Shown here in pieces: positions 55,591 to 64,000 of a DNA stretch of 64,000 nucleotides. This DNA comes from Aquabacterium sp. (GTDB taxonomy: Bacteria > Pseudomonadota > Gammaproteobacteria > Burkholderiales > Burkholderiaceae_C). The notes under the pieces are model-generated. The model had not been told where the DNA came from, did not search any database, and saw only the letters and a list, made by a program, of their open reading frames with translations. Position 1 is the stretch's first letter. Every line of letters begins with the position of its first letter. The position numbers were made by a program, and so were the translations under genes. Location of the stretch: assembly GCA_030654395.1 (NCBI GenBank), contig JAURXM010000031.1, forward strand, positions 62,001 through 126,000. Direction: 5' to 3'.

Positions 55591-56637
55591 TTAGCGCCAG
55601 TCTTCCTCTGACTTGGTTGTGCACTCTGTGTCGGCAGGGTTGATGTTGCAGCGCACCTTTTTGATCACCCGCAGGCCGCGTTTGTCATACAGACCTTGCT
55701 GCGCAATTTGGACACGAGACTCGCGCAGCAGCAGGGTGTACTTGACGGCGTCCTCGGGTTCAATGTCCACCCACGCCATGGGCGGAATGGTCGCATCAGC
55801 GGTGCGAAGCAACTGCAGCACGCGGTCGTACTGGGTCATCCAGTAGGTGCGGGACTTCTCGCCATAGTTCTCAGGGAACTTGCTGCGGTTGAACACCATC
55901 TGGTAGGACACGATCATCAGCGGGAAGCGAACAACGCCCCCTTTGTTGCCCATGCCCTTTTGAAACTCCAAGGGCCTGTAGGCCATCGTAGGGGCGGGCG
56001 CCGCATCCACCGAGCCGTTGTTGAATTTGAGGTGGAAGTTGGATAAATCAGCCGCGACAGGGATGGCGCCGATGCGTTGGATCATCGCGCCTTGTGCTTT
56101 GTCGTAATCAAAGGCGGTGATGCGCTTGCCTGCAAAGGCCTCGACCGAGTTGAGCTTGCGGTCGTTGACAAAGAGGTAGGCCGCCCCAATGGCCGATATG
56201 CCGCCCACCTCGTAGTTTCCTTGGGTCATCAAGGCTGTGACTTGCGCCGTTGGCGTGGCATAGATTTGAATGAGCTTGCGCAAGACCTCATAGGTGGCGG
56301 GCATGTCTACTTTGCCATTGCGCAAAATCGTCGTCGCCCCGATGGAGTCAATCGATGCGGCCACCGAATTGAACTGACGTGTGCGAAAGGCCGAGGCCAT
56401 CAACGCGTCACAGTTGCCAGCTTTGAACTCTTGAACGGCCAAGGCTTCGTTGTTGAACCCCTTGAGCTCAATGTCGACGCCGTAGCGTTGCATGGCCAAG
56501 GCGTAGTCCTTCGTCATGCTGAACAAGTCGCCCGAGGCCCCTAGGAAATCGTAGACGCAGAACTTTTGTGCCGCTTGGGCCGTGCATGACAAAGAGGCCA
56601 ATAAGGCGGCAGCCACCACGTGAGACTTCAATTGCAT
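55591..56637 (-). CDS. Putative solute-binding protein (DUF6091 type)
   Basis: A 348-residue periplasmic protein; from ATG 56637 (MQLKSHVVAAALLASLSCTAQA) the first ~22 residues are a signal peptide. The mature part begins QKFCVYDFLGASGDLFSM and resembles TRAP-type or related solute-binding proteins of the putative solute-binding (DUF6091) group, e.g. KAGNCDALMASAFRTRQFNS and KFNNGSVDAAPAPTMAY. No permease lies next to it, so it is an orphan. Four cysteines suggest disulfides. The ligand is unknown. Confidence 0.75.
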   Translation of the reverse strand: MQLKSHVVAAALLASLSCTAQAAQKFCVYDFLGASGDLFSMTKDYALAMQRYGVDIELKGFNNEALAVQEFKAGNCDALMASAFRTRQFNSVAASIDSIGATTILRNGKVDMPATYEVLRKLIQIYATPTAQVTALMTQGNYEVGGISAIGAAYLFVNDRKLNSVEAFAGKRITAFDYDKAQGAMIQRIGAIPVAADLSNFHLKFNNGSVDAAPAPTMAYRPLEFQKGMGNKGGVVRFPLMIVSYQMVFNRSKFPENYGEKSRTYWMTQYDRVLQLLRTADATIPPMAWVDIEPEDAVKYTLLLRESRVQIAQQGLYDKRGLRVIKKVRCNINPADTECTTKSEEDWR

Positions 56638-56688
56638 CCTCAGACCTTCTGTTTTTAATGTGATCAGGTGACCACCGTCCACTTACCG

Positions 56689-57846
56689 CTAAAGCTTTAA
56701 TAGCCTATCGAGTGCCTGTTCAAGGGTAGCGGCTGATTTGGCAAAACAAAAGCGGATAACCCCGAAGTCGTCGCCATTTGGATAAAAGGCAGAGACCGGA
56801 ATCGCGGCCACGCCATGTGCCACGGTCAAGCGCTCTGCAAAGGCACGATCGCCCTCCTCGCTGATGGCGCTGTACTGCACGCACTGGAAGTAGGTGCCTT
56901 GACAGGGCAGCAGTTCAAAGCGCGAGCCACCCAGCGCTTGCCTGAAAATGTCGCGTTTACCCTGATATAGCGCTTTGAGCTGGTCATACCAGCCTGGCCG
57001 CGCCATGATCTCGGCCAGCGCGTATTGAGAGGGCGTGTGCACCGTGAACACGATGAACTGGTGCGCTTTGCGGAACTCGGTCATCAGTTCACGCGGGGCA
57101 AGGCAGTAAGCCACCTTCCAGCCTGTGATGTGATAGGTCTTGCCAAAGCTGGACACGACAAAGCTGCGTTCAGCCAGACCCGGGTAGCGCAGCACGCTTT
57201 CATGACGGGCTTGGTCAAACACCATGTGCTCGTAGACCTCGTCACTGAGGATGATGATGTCGGTGTCTTTGACGAGGGCCTCTAGCGCAGCCATGTCATC
57301 AGCCGTCCACACCGTGCCAGTGGGGTTGTGTGGCGTGTTGATGATGATCATGCGTGTGCGCGGCGTGATCAGCGCTTGGACCTGCACCCAGTCAGGACGG
57401 TAGTGTGGCCAAGCCAGCGTGGCGTGCACCACGGCGGCGCCTTGCAGTAAAACGGCGGGGCCATAGCTGTCGTAGGCAGGGGCAAAAACGATCACCTCGT
57501 CGCCTGGGTGCACCATGGCTGTGATGGCCGTGAACAGGGCTTGGGTGGCACCGGCCGTGACCGTGACCTCGGTGCCTGCGTCGTAGCTCGCGCCGTACAG
57601 GCCGTGTACTTTGGCCGCAATGGCTTCGCGCAAAACAGGCACCCCGGTCATCGGGGCGTACTGGTTGTGGCCTGCGCGGGCATGCTGGTCTAACAAGCTG
57701 AGCAGCTCAGCAGGCGCATCAAAATCCGGGAAACCTTGAGATAAATTGATGGCGCCGTGCGCTTGTGCCAAGGCCGACATCACCGAAAAAATGGTGGTGC
57801 CAACGTGGGGCAGACGTGACTGAATGGGGCGTGTGTAGCTGGGCAT
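56689..57846 (-). CDS. PLP-dependent aminotransferase, methionine aminotransferase-like (YbdL group)
   Basis: A 385-residue class I/II aminotransferase. From ATG 57846 (MPSYTRPIQSRLPHVG) it begins with the family's FSVMSALAQAHGAINLSQGFPDF motif. PLP-binding residues are seen as NTPHNPTG, the Asp/Tyr of IILSDEVYEHM, and the Schiff-base lysine in SSFGKTYHITGWK. The length and motifs match YbdL-type methionine/glutamine aminotransferases, which recover methionine from ketomethylthiobutyrate. A few in-frame ATGs upstream make the N-terminus slightly uncertain. Confidence 0.88.
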   Translation of the reverse strand: MPSYTRPIQSRLPHVGTTIFSVMSALAQAHGAINLSQGFPDFDAPAELLSLLDQHARAGHNQYAPMTGVPVLREAIAAKVHGLYGASYDAGTEVTVTAGATQALFTAITAMVHPGDEVIVFAPAYDSYGPAVLLQGAAVVHATLAWPHYRPDWVQVQALITPRTRMIIINTPHNPTGTVWTADDMAALEALVKDTDIIILSDEVYEHMVFDQARHESVLRYPGLAERSFVVSSFGKTYHITGWKVAYCLAPRELMTEFRKAHQFIVFTVHTPSQYALAEIMARPGWYDQLKALYQGKRDIFRQALGGSRFELLPCQGTYFQCVQYSAISEEGDRAFAERLTVAHGVAAIPVSAFYPNGDDFGVIRFCFAKSAATLEQALDRLLKL

Positions 57847-57880
57847 GGTGCGCAGCATACGCCCCGCCATCAAGTCAGCC

Positions 57881-58570
57881 TCAGTGGGATGCGGCCAGCT
57901 CTGCGCGCATGGCGTCAATCACCGCCTTGTAGTCGGGTTGACCAAAGATGGCGCTGCCTGCGACAAAGGTGTCGACGCCCGCATCGGCCACGCGGCGGAT
58001 GTTGTCTACCTTGACGCCGCCGTCGATCTCTAGGCGGATGTCGCGGCCCGAGGCGTCAATGATCTTGCGCACCTTCTCGGCTTTGCGCAGGGCGCTGTCG
58101 ATGAAGCTTTGGCCGCCAAAGCCCGGGTTCACGCTCATCAGCAACACCACGTCGACCTTGTCGATCACCCATTCCAGCACGTCCAGCGGCTCGGCGGGGT
58201 TGAACACCAAACCGGCTTGAATGCCCTCGGCTTTGATGAGCTGCAAGGTGCGGTCAACGTGCGCGCTGGCGTCCGGATGGAAGGTGATCAGGTCGGCACC
58301 GGCTTTGGCGAAAGCCAGCGCCAAGCTGTCCACGGGTTGCACCATCAAATGCACGTCAATGGGCACCTTGGTGCCATCGGCTTTGACGGCGTGCTTGCGC
58401 AAGGCTTGGCAGACCATGGGCCCGAAGGTCAGGTTGGGCACATAGTGGTTGTCCATCACGTCAAAGTGAACCCAGTCGGCACCGGCATCGATCACGTTGC
58501 GAACTTCTTCACCTAGCCGTGCGAAGTCGGCGGACAAGATGCTGGGGGCAATGCGGTAGGTGCGCGACAT
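57881..58570 (-). CDS. rpe: Ribulose-phosphate 3-epimerase
   Basis: A 229-residue TIM-barrel epimerase that interconverts ribulose- and xylulose-5-phosphate in the pentose phosphate/Calvin pathways. Metal and catalytic positions are visible in [53 protein letters not shown] and [12 protein letters not shown]. The usual gph/trpE neighbours are not here. Confidence 0.95.
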   Translation of the reverse strand: MSRTYRIAPSILSADFARLGEEVRNVIDAGADWVHFDVMDNHYVPNLTFGPMVCQALRKHAVKADGTKVPIDVHLMVQPVDSLALAFAKAGADLITFHPDASAHVDRTLQLIKAEGIQAGLVFNPAEPLDVLEWVIDKVDVVLLMSVNPGFGGQSFIDSALRKAEKVRKIIDASGRDIRLEIDGGVKVDNIRRVADAGVDTFVAGSAIFGQPDYKAVIDAMRAELAASH

Positions 58571-58656
58571 GGGCTGCCTTGTTGAAGTCTGTGAAGGGAT
58601 AGGGGCTTGATTCTAGTGCGCCCGCACCGGCCCCCATGTGCCCTAATATGCACACC

Positions 58657-59709
58657 ATGAACCAAGACATCCTCATCTACGGCGCCAACGGCTACACCGC
58701 CGACCTGATCATCGAGCTGGCGCTGAGCGAGGGCGCCAAGCCCATCTTGGCTGGCCGATCGCCAGACAAAATCGCGCCACTGGCCAAGCGGCACGGCTTG
58801 CCCATGCGCACCTTTGGGCTGGACGACCCCGCACAGATCGTGGCGGGGCTGGCCCATGTGGGTGTGGTGCTGAACTGCGCTGGCCCTTTCACACGCACGG
58901 CCAAGGCGCTGGCGCAGGCCTGTATGCAATCAGGCGTGCATTACTTGGACATCACCGGCGAGGTCGAGGTGTTCGAATCCCTGATGGCACTGAGCGCACA
59001 GGCGCAGACAGCCGGTGTGATGCTGATGCCCGGTACGGGCTTTGATGTGGTGCCCAGCGATTGTTTGGCAGCCCACCTCAAACGCCGTATGCCCAATGCG
59101 ACTTCGTTGACGCTGGCGTTTCAGGCCATTGGCCAGCCCTCACACGGCACCGCCACAACCATGGCCGAGAACATGCACAAGGGCGGCTTTGTACGCCGAG
59201 GCGGTGAACTGCAAAGCGTGCCGCCAGTTTGGAAGACGCGCAGCATGGACTTTGGTCAAGGCCCTGTTGACACCATGACGGTGCCTTGGGGCGATGTGGC
59301 CACCGCGTGGGTGTCCACCGGCATCCCGGATATTGAGGTCTTCATGGCCATGCCCAAACCGATGATCATGGGCGCCAAGTTGATGCGTTACACGGGCGGT
59401 TTGATGGCCTCTGACTGGGTGCAGGGCTTGATCAAGCGCGGCATTGATTCGCGTCCCGCTGGCCCCAATGCGGCGCAGCGCGAGCGTGGTGCCGCCCACC
59501 TGTGGGGCGAGGTGCGTAATGCGGCGGGCCAGACGCTCACATCGAGGCTGGACACGCCAGATGGCTATGCGCTCACCGCGCTCACGGCGTGGGACATTGC
59601 CAAGCGTGCGGCCAGAGGCCAGGCGCGGCCGGGCTTTCAGACGCCCTCACTGGTGTTTGGGGCGGATTACATCTTGGGCTTTGCAGGCACGTCCCGACGC
59701 GACGAGTAA
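58657..59709 (+). CDS. Saccharopine dehydrogenase-like NAD(P)-binding protein
   Basis: A 350-residue oxidoreductase-like protein. The N-terminal Rossmann motif DILIYGANGYTADLIIEL is followed by LAGRSPDKIAPLA and VLNCAGPFTRTAKALAQACMQSGVHYLDITGEVEVFE, which is the pattern of the saccharopine dehydrogenase NADP-binding family (trans-acting enoyl reductase-like). The substrate is unknown; lysine metabolism genes are not nearby. The start at ATG 58657 is preferred over an ATG seven codons upstream. Confidence 0.82.
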   Translation: MNQDILIYGANGYTADLIIELALSEGAKPILAGRSPDKIAPLAKRHGLPMRTFGLDDPAQIVAGLAHVGVVLNCAGPFTRTAKALAQACMQSGVHYLDITGEVEVFESLMALSAQAQTAGVMLMPGTGFDVVPSDCLAAHLKRRMPNATSLTLAFQAIGQPSHGTATTMAENMHKGGFVRRGGELQSVPPVWKTRSMDFGQGPVDTMTVPWGDVATAWVSTGIPDIEVFMAMPKPMIMGAKLMRYTGGLMASDWVQGLIKRGIDSRPAGPNAAQRERGAAHLWGEVRNAAGQTLTSRLDTPDGYALTALTAWDIAKRAARGQARPGFQTPSLVFGADYILGFAGTSRRDE

Positions 59710-59712
59710 GAC

Positions 59713-60138
59713 ATGGATGAGCGCGGCGAGTGGGTTATCTACTGCGATGGCAGCGCGGTGCCCAACCCGGGTCGCATGGGCTTGGGGGCGGTGATCATGG
59801 CGCCCGATGGCACGCGCCACACGCTGTCACAGGCGGGCACGGGCAAGGGCTGCAACAACGAGGCGGAGCTGTTGGCCTTGATGGCGGCCTTGTCTGAGCT
59901 CAAAGCGCGTGGGGCCACGGCGCTGCGCGCTTACTCGGACAACAGCGTGCTGGTGGCGCAACTGGGGCCTGATCCCAGCAAGCCCATTGTCCGTTTGGCC
60001 GACTTGTTCAGTCAGGCCCGCACGATGCTGTCGTCATTCGATCGTGTGCAGCTGCAATGGATACCCCGCCACCGCAACCTAGAGGCCGATGCACTGGCTC
60101 GGGCGGCCGTGGGCCTGCCGAGTAAGATCCCCGCATGA
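59713..60138 (+). CDS. Ribonuclease HI-like protein
   Basis: A 141-residue RNase H fold. The four acidic catalytic positions are present: Asp in WVIYCDGSAVPNPGRMG, Glu in GCNNEAELLALMAAL, Asp in LRAYSDNSVLVAQL and Asp in NLEADALARAA. It is shorter and divergent from the housekeeping RnhA and is of the reverse-transcriptase-like RNase H type. Its stop overlaps the next gene's ATG by four bases. Confidence 0.85.
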   Translation: MDERGEWVIYCDGSAVPNPGRMGLGAVIMAPDGTRHTLSQAGTGKGCNNEAELLALMAALSELKARGATALRAYSDNSVLVAQLGPDPSKPIVRLADLFSQARTMLSSFDRVQLQWIPRHRNLEADALARAAVGLPSKIPA

Positions 60139-60638
60139 ACCTGCCCTTGCAAGACGACCCCACTGAAGCCGACACCCCTGAGTTTGTCCACGAGCCCCGC
60201 TTGTGGCGCGACAACGGCTGGACCGCCAAGGTCATCAAGAACGAGGACGATGACGGATGGGCCGTGGCCATGACCCGAGACGGCGAGGCCGAGCCCGCAC
60301 TGGTTGGCCCTTGGACCATGGGCCGTGACAAGAAAAACCCCAAACCGCTGGACACGGGCGCGTTCAACACTTTGGTCAAAACCGCCTCAGAGGTGTTGCG
60401 CCGCCATGAGCAGCAGTTGCACGCCTTTCTGCATAAAAACGTGACGGTGACCACACCGACAGGCCGCATCACCGTCAATCTGGACATCGTGCCCGATGAC
60501 GATGACCCTTACGCCGTGCTGACGGCGGTCGATGCGTTGGGGGATCAGCAAGGGCAGGTGCGTGTACCTGCACACTTCAAGCTGACGGGCGCCAGTGCCG
60601 AGGCTTGGGTTGAGGGTGGTTTCGTAAAGCCTCGTTGA
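60135..60638 (+). CDS. Conserved hypothetical protein coupled to the RNase H gene
   Basis: A 167-residue acidic soluble protein (MNLPLQDDPTEADTPEF...). No signal peptide, membrane helix or known catalytic motif. Basic and acidic stretches alternate, and the C-terminal part reads as mixed beta/alpha (VTVTTPTGRITVNLDIVPDD). It overlaps the RNase H gene (ATGA), which suggests a common role in nucleic-acid metabolism, but I cannot assign a function. Confidence 0.65.
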   Translation: MNLPLQDDPTEADTPEFVHEPRLWRDNGWTAKVIKNEDDDGWAVAMTRDGEAEPALVGPWTMGRDKKNPKPLDTGAFNTLVKTASEVLRRHEQQLHAFLHKNVTVTTPTGRITVNLDIVPDDDDPYAVLTAVDALGDQQGQVRVPAHFKLTGASAEAWVEGGFVKPR

Positions 60639-60706
60639 GTGTCGCGTTGATTTGCCGGTGCGGTGTAAGCTGCAAAAAAGCCTGATTTATCACGGCCTAA
60701 TCCAAC

Positions 60707-60736
60707 TTGACAAGGCACTTTCCATGATCTGAGAAT
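60707..60736 (+). promoter_or_regulatory. Candidate promoter of the methyltransferase gene
   Basis: TTGACA (60707-60712), an 18-base spacer and GAGAAT (60731-60736) form a usable sigma-70 pair 69 bases before the ATG at 60805. Confidence 0.5.
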
Positions 60737-60804
60737 AAGGCTCTGCTTCCACCCGTGGTGCTTTGCAGATTTTGCCCTTATTCATCTAGACAAGGATATA
60801 TGCC

Positions 60805-61467
60805 ATGCACCCAGTAGCCATGAACAATGGGAAGTTGTTCTTTGATACCTATGTCACCAGATTAGGCGGCATCACCATCGTTGATATTGGTGCGCAAGAC
60901 GTCAATGGCTCACTTCGCGAGGTCAGCCCTCCTGCAGCCAAGTATATCGGCGTTGATTTTGCCAATGCCCGCGGCGTGGATATTGTGCTGGATGATCCTT
61001 ACAAACTGCCCTTTGAGGACAACTCCGTCGATGTCATCGTGAGTTCGTCTTGCTTTGAGCACTCTGAAATGTTCTGGTTGTTGTACTTGGAAATCATCCG
61101 CGTGCTCAAGCCAGAGGGGCTGTTTTATTTGAATGCGCCATCTGCTTGCGGCTTCCACAGATACCCTGTTGACTGCTACCGTTTTTATCCAGACAGCGGC
61201 AATGCTTTGGCAAAATGGGGCAAGCGCAATGGGTATAACTCAATCGCCTTGGAACACTACACCACAGACGGTGATTACGTTTGTGTGTTCCTGAAGGACG
61301 CTGCGCATTTGGATAAGCATCCCAATAGAATCCTGCCACTTATCAATGAATTCTCATGCGGCAGCATTCACCCGAATTTCGACACGTTTATATTCCCACG
61401 TGAATTGAATGGCAAAAACCTCACCCATTATTCTCCTCATCTGTTCATGAAGGGCTTTTGTGAGTGA
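60805..61467 (+). CDS. Class I SAM-dependent methyltransferase
   Basis: A 220-residue cytoplasmic methyltransferase of the Methyltransf_11-like group. AAGGAT precedes ATG 60805. Motif I is IVDIGAQDVNGSLRE, motif II YIGVDFANARGVDIV, and the post-motif region IIRVLKPEGLFYLNAPS is typical. Similar proteins often occur in surface-polysaccharide clusters. Here it starts an accessory region before a transposase remnant. The gene is somewhat AT-richer than the core genes. Acceptor unknown. Confidence 0.82.
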   Translation: MHPVAMNNGKLFFDTYVTRLGGITIVDIGAQDVNGSLREVSPPAAKYIGVDFANARGVDIVLDDPYKLPFEDNSVDVIVSSSCFEHSEMFWLLYLEIIRVLKPEGLFYLNAPSACGFHRYPVDCYRFYPDSGNALAKWGKRNGYNSIALEHYTTDGDYVCVFLKDAAHLDKHPNRILPLINEFSCGSIHPNFDTFIFPRELNGKNLTHYSPHLFMKGFCE

Positions 61468-61476
61468 AGTGTCTGC

Positions 61477-61504
61477 GGCTCAGGGTAAAGTCAACACCTG
61501 AGCC
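61477..61504 (+). terminator. Inverted repeat after the methyltransferase gene
   Basis: GGCTCAGG (61477-61484) and CCTGAGCC (61497-61504) form a perfect 8-bp stem with a 12-base loop, nine bases after the stop codon. No T-run follows, so termination would be weak or factor-assisted. Confidence 0.45.
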
Positions 61505-61789
61505 ACAGCTCCGTTTGGCATTCGGTCAGGATGCTGCTGACCCTGTAGGCCGGTATGGTCTTGGGGACGTGGCGTTTGCGCCAAACCACCGAGGGGTGAT
61601 CAGGCAGGGCATCATCAGGCGGCCCTGCAAATCGGTGCCAATCTGATGCAAGACCACGATGTGACAATCAAGCAAGTTGTGGTCGACGACGCCAGTCCAA
61701 CGGTCACGATCATCCGCCGTTGGCGCTTCAAGAGCAATCACCGAATGGATCGGTGCTGGTTACAGGGCACGCTGGGCGACGCGCTGCAT
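61505..61789. other. Degenerate noncoding stretch
   Basis: No intact gene is seen. A plus-strand stretch at about 61608-61700 (QIGANLMQDHDVTIKQVV) weakly recalls sensor-kinase helices, but it is too short to call. The stretch lies next to a transposase remnant and is probably decayed mobile or inserted DNA. Confidence 0.4.
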
Positions 61790-61975
61790 GAGCAGCGCAT
61801 CCATGCCGCATGCTCATGAAGCTCAACTCGCTGGCTGTCTTGCCCTTGCGGTACAGCCTGCTTAAGCACTTCGTTGAAGAAGGCCACTACGGCATCGTGC
61901 TCGATCAGCCGCTCGCGGTTCTTGGTGAACACCGTGGGCACCCACACCGCGTCGTCCATCAGCTGACGCGCCCGC
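61790..61975 (-). pseudogene. IS5-family transposase remnant
   Basis: On the minus strand the residues LMDDAVWVPTVFTKNRERL, followed by IEHDAVVAFFNEVLKQA, match the N-terminal domain (DUF772) of IS5/IS1182-type transposases. Right after them, in another frame, LYRKGKTASELSFM matches a much later part of the same transposase, so most of the protein was removed by an internal deletion with a frameshift. The element is also truncated at both ends and no terminal repeats are seen. It cannot be active. Confidence 0.75.
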
Positions 61976-62196
61976 CCTTGATGTCGTTGGAGGTGCTACG
62001 CTGATCACGCATCACGCCCCTGCTTGAGATTACTCAACCTGATGTCTGTGTGATGCTGATCAGCACCCTTCATTGAGGGGTTGTTGCCATCATTGAGTTC
62101 GTCTGTGACAGAAGTTGCACCAGGTTAGCGACCGCATCGGTATTATCCGCTTACTGATCTAGGCTTTAGTGGCTGATGACATGACCGGAGAGCCAT
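61976..62196. other. Noncoding gap before the JmjC-like gene
   Basis: The region continues the decayed insertion-sequence area. No coding sequence is supported. The ATG of the next gene lies at 62197 without a strong ribosome-binding site; AGAG (62190-62193) is the nearest candidate. Confidence 0.4.
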
Positions 62197-63078
62197 ATGT
62201 TGAAGTGTTTTGTAGATGATGCGCCATTTGAATTGCATGACCGGGCTGCGTTCAAGTTCAAGCACACATTGCAAAACCACCCCTCGCTCAAGCTTGAGAG
62301 CCTGTGCAAATCGATTCCGGCATTGCCGGCAAGCAGTCTCTACTATTCCAAGGGGTCTTTGAAGACGAACGACGACTTCGACCGTGCGCCGAAAGATCAC
62401 CCCAATGGGTTGTCGATTGAGGAGACGATTTCGAATATGAAAACGTCCGACTCCTACATCATGGTTCGTCGACCAGAGCTCAGCCCAGAGTTTGCTGAAT
62501 TTCATCGCGAATTGATTGATGATTTGAAGGTGCTCACAAGCCGTCGAGGCTGGGGCACGCGGATTCTCAATCCGATGTTGTTCATGTTCATTTCTTCGCC
62601 CAACAGCGTCACGCCGTTTCATATTGACCGCGCATCCAACTTCCTGATGCAGATCCAAGGTACCAAAACACTGACTGTGTTCAAGCCTTGGGACGAGCGT
62701 GTGGTGACCCAGGAAGAAAGTGAACGTCGTTTGGCCTTTGCCGGAAATCCCGCGTGGAAGCCGGAGGCCGCACATTTGGGCGAACAGTTCCATTTTGTGC
62801 CGGGTGATGCCTTGCATATTCCATTCTTGGCGGGGCATCATGTTCTCAATGGCCCAGAAGATGTGTCGGTTTCACTGTCTATCTTTTTCAACCATCGAGA
62901 AACCGCTGATCGCATGCGTGCGTTGATGTTCAATCATGTCGCACGCGGGCCGCTAAGTCGGTTGGGGCTTCGTCCGTTCCCTGTTGCTCAGTCTGATTTT
63001 CGTGATCGTTTGAAGTCGCAAACCTACCGAGTTGGGCGCCGGCTCTTGCAGGGGGCGCAACCGGCCGAGCATCTGTAA
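62197..63078 (+). CDS. Cupin-like/JmjC-type Fe(II)/2-oxoglutarate oxygenase
   Basis: A 293-residue protein of the JmjC/cupin-like family. The metal-binding facial triad is likely His142 and Asp144 (in PFHIDRAS) and His214 or His215 (in AGHHVLNG). Strands before and after have the expected pattern (NFLMQIQGTKTLTVF, HFVPGDALHIPF). Such bacterial proteins hydroxylate peptides or small molecules. Immediately before a nonribosomal peptide synthetase gene it may be a tailoring enzyme for that product (inference). Confidence 0.8.
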   Translation: MLKCFVDDAPFELHDRAAFKFKHTLQNHPSLKLESLCKSIPALPASSLYYSKGSLKTNDDFDRAPKDHPNGLSIEETISNMKTSDSYIMVRRPELSPEFAEFHRELIDDLKVLTSRRGWGTRILNPMLFMFISSPNSVTPFHIDRASNFLMQIQGTKTLTVFKPWDERVVTQEESERRLAFAGNPAWKPEAAHLGEQFHFVPGDALHIPFLAGHHVLNGPEDVSVSLSIFFNHRETADRMRALMFNHVARGPLSRLGLRPFPVAQSDFRDRLKSQTYRVGRRLLQGAQPAEHL

Positions 63079-63398
63079 ATGGGCGAAAATTTTCAAGGTA
63101 ACAAATCAAGCAATGCGTGTGCACGCATGAGCCTTGTGTTGCGTAAGCCGGCGTGAGTGGGCCTCGCCTGCGAGCCGTGCGCACATACAGCCAACGGCTT
63201 GCGGACCCACTCTATCGCGACGGGTTTGTCGACCTCGACTCGCATCCTCGAAAACGTGTACTCGCGTCAGCAGCCTGCTAGTATTTGAGACGAACCCGAA
63301 ACATTCAGCATGACGAATTTCGTCATCAAGTTCGTCATTCTTTGTGCCGAAATCACGAACTGACCTCTCTTGAGGCTGTTTTGCTCATCCAGATTCCA
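63079..63398. promoter_or_regulatory. Upstream region of the synthetase with repeated palindromes
   Basis: A 320-bp noncoding gap. ATGCGTG-TG-CACGCAT is a perfect 7-bp inverted repeat at 63113-63128. ATGACGA-ATT-TCGTCAT is a perfect 7-bp inverted repeat at 63310-63326, and its half-site TTCGTCAT recurs at 63331-63338, 12 bases after its previous copy. The cluster looks like a binding site for a regulator of the following gene. No -35/-10 pair is clear. Confidence 0.55.
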
Positions 63399-64000
63399 AT
63401 GTCCAACTCTGTTCCGCTCAGCAAAACGGCCCCGCATGCACTCCGTCATTGGTTGCGGCAGGCTGCCGAGCGTGTTCCTCAACATGCCGCTTTGGTTTCT
63501 CCAGAGGGCACCTTGAGTTATGCGCAGTTGTTGACGGTCGTACTGGATGTGGCCCAGTCGTTGAAGCAAAAAGGCTTGCAACCAGGCGACCGTATCGCGA
63601 TTGAGGCCACTCGGACACAAGAAACCATCATTCGGATACTGGCTGCGGTTGAGGCCGAGCTCGCTTATGTGCCGCTGGATCTGAGTTATCCAGCCGACCG
63701 TATCGCAGCGATGCTGGCGCAAGCGCAGGTTCGCTTGACCCTTGGCGATGACCAAACCGCCTCCCATCCTTTGGCTGAGGCAAGCAGCCTGTACGCCAGC
63801 GGCGAAGACTTGGCCTACGTGCTGTTCACCTCCGGCTCCACAGGGCAACCCAAAGGCGTGGCCATGGGGCAAAAGCCGCTGGTCAACCTGATCGACTGGC
63901 ACGCCCAGCACCCGCGTCTGGGCCACGCTTGCACCACGCTGCTATTCGCACCCTTGTCTTTTGACGTTCACTTCCAAGAGATCTTTTCAACCGTGGCCTG
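63399..64000 (+). CDS. Nonribosomal peptide synthetase adenylation domain (partial, runs off the right edge)
   Basis: The first 200 codons of a large enzyme. ATG 63399 (MSNSVPLSKTAPH) is followed directly by an adenylation domain with no condensation domain before it: the A2-type stretch LAAVEAELAYVPLDLSYPADR, A3 YVLFTSGSTGQPKGVAM and A4-like LSFDVHFQEIFSTVA. It would activate an amino acid as the first step of a peptide. The specificity pocket cannot be read because the rest lies outside the window. It is an initiation module or a stand-alone loader. Confidence 0.9.
   Translation, partial: MSNSVPLSKTAPHALRHWLRQAAERVPQHAALVSPEGTLSYAQLLTVVLDVAQSLKQKGLQPGDRIAIEATRTQETIIRILAAVEAELAYVPLDLSYPADRIAAMLAQAQVRLTLGDDQTASHPLAEASSLYASGEDLAYVLFTSGSTGQPKGVAMGQKPLVNLIDWHAQHPRLGHACTTLLFAPLSFDVHFQEIFSTVA

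Overview
The window is about 64 kb of chromosome around the replication-initiation genes of a betaproteobacterium. The gene order rpmH-rnpA-yidD-yidC on one side and dnaA-dnaN-gyrB on the other, the protein sequences, and the exosortase B/PEP-CTERM, Ada, class II ribonucleotide reductase and selenium genes point to Burkholderiales, most likely Comamonadaceae (Limnohabitans/Rhodoferax-like). The genus is inference. No rRNA, tRNA or CRISPR array was seen.

Layout. 1-7.7 kb: core replication and ribosome/membrane-insertion genes with DnaA boxes on both sides of dnaA. 8.0-14.9 kb: a four-gene envelope module (DUF1302 outer-membrane protein, DUF1329 protein, YCF48-like beta-propeller, MMPL/RND transporter). 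15.0-17.5 kb: the ada leader is duplicated (117 bp, 5 mismatches) and flanks a PEP-CTERM gene and a histidine-kinase fragment. 17.6-28.6 kb: an exosortase B/exopolysaccharide locus in two convergent halves (xrtB, epsI, WbsX-like, flippase, GT2 facing GT4, polymerase, GT2, epsG, epsF). 28.9-30.9 kb: small stress-type genes. 31.0-33.9 kb: an AT-richer type II restriction-modification island (C5 methyltransferase with its own helix-turn-helix, a small unknown protein, an MvaI/BcnI-type nuclease) with two palindromes in its promoter. 34.0-37.9 kb: class II ribonucleotide reductase and HflX. 38.0-44.6 kb: a selenium cluster (selD, mnmH, a putative selenate ABC transporter and a methyltransferase). 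44.7-50.1 kb: diguanylate cyclase, thiol peroxidase-like protein with TetR regulator, chemoreceptor with a FliA-type promoter, NnrU. 50.1-60.6 kb: CapA protein, Baeyer-Villiger-type monooxygenase with a divergent AraC regulator, Hsp70-like protein, binding protein, aminotransferase, rpe, RNase H-like protein. 60.8-64 kb: accessory DNA with a methyltransferase, an IS5-type transposase remnant, a JmjC-like protein and the start of a nonribosomal peptide synthetase that runs off the right edge.

How the parts connect. The PEP-CTERM protein is a plausible substrate of the exosortase 1.5 kb away, and the surrounding glycosyltransferases, flippase, polymerase and Wzz/tyrosine kinase pair would make and size the polysaccharide with which such proteins associate. 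SelD makes selenophosphate, MnmH uses it on tRNA, and the adjacent transporter probably brings in the selenium oxyanion. The least understood coherent systems are the DUF1302-DUF1329-YCF48-MMPL module, the small protein inside the restriction-modification operon, and the methyltransferase at the end of the selenate-transporter operon.
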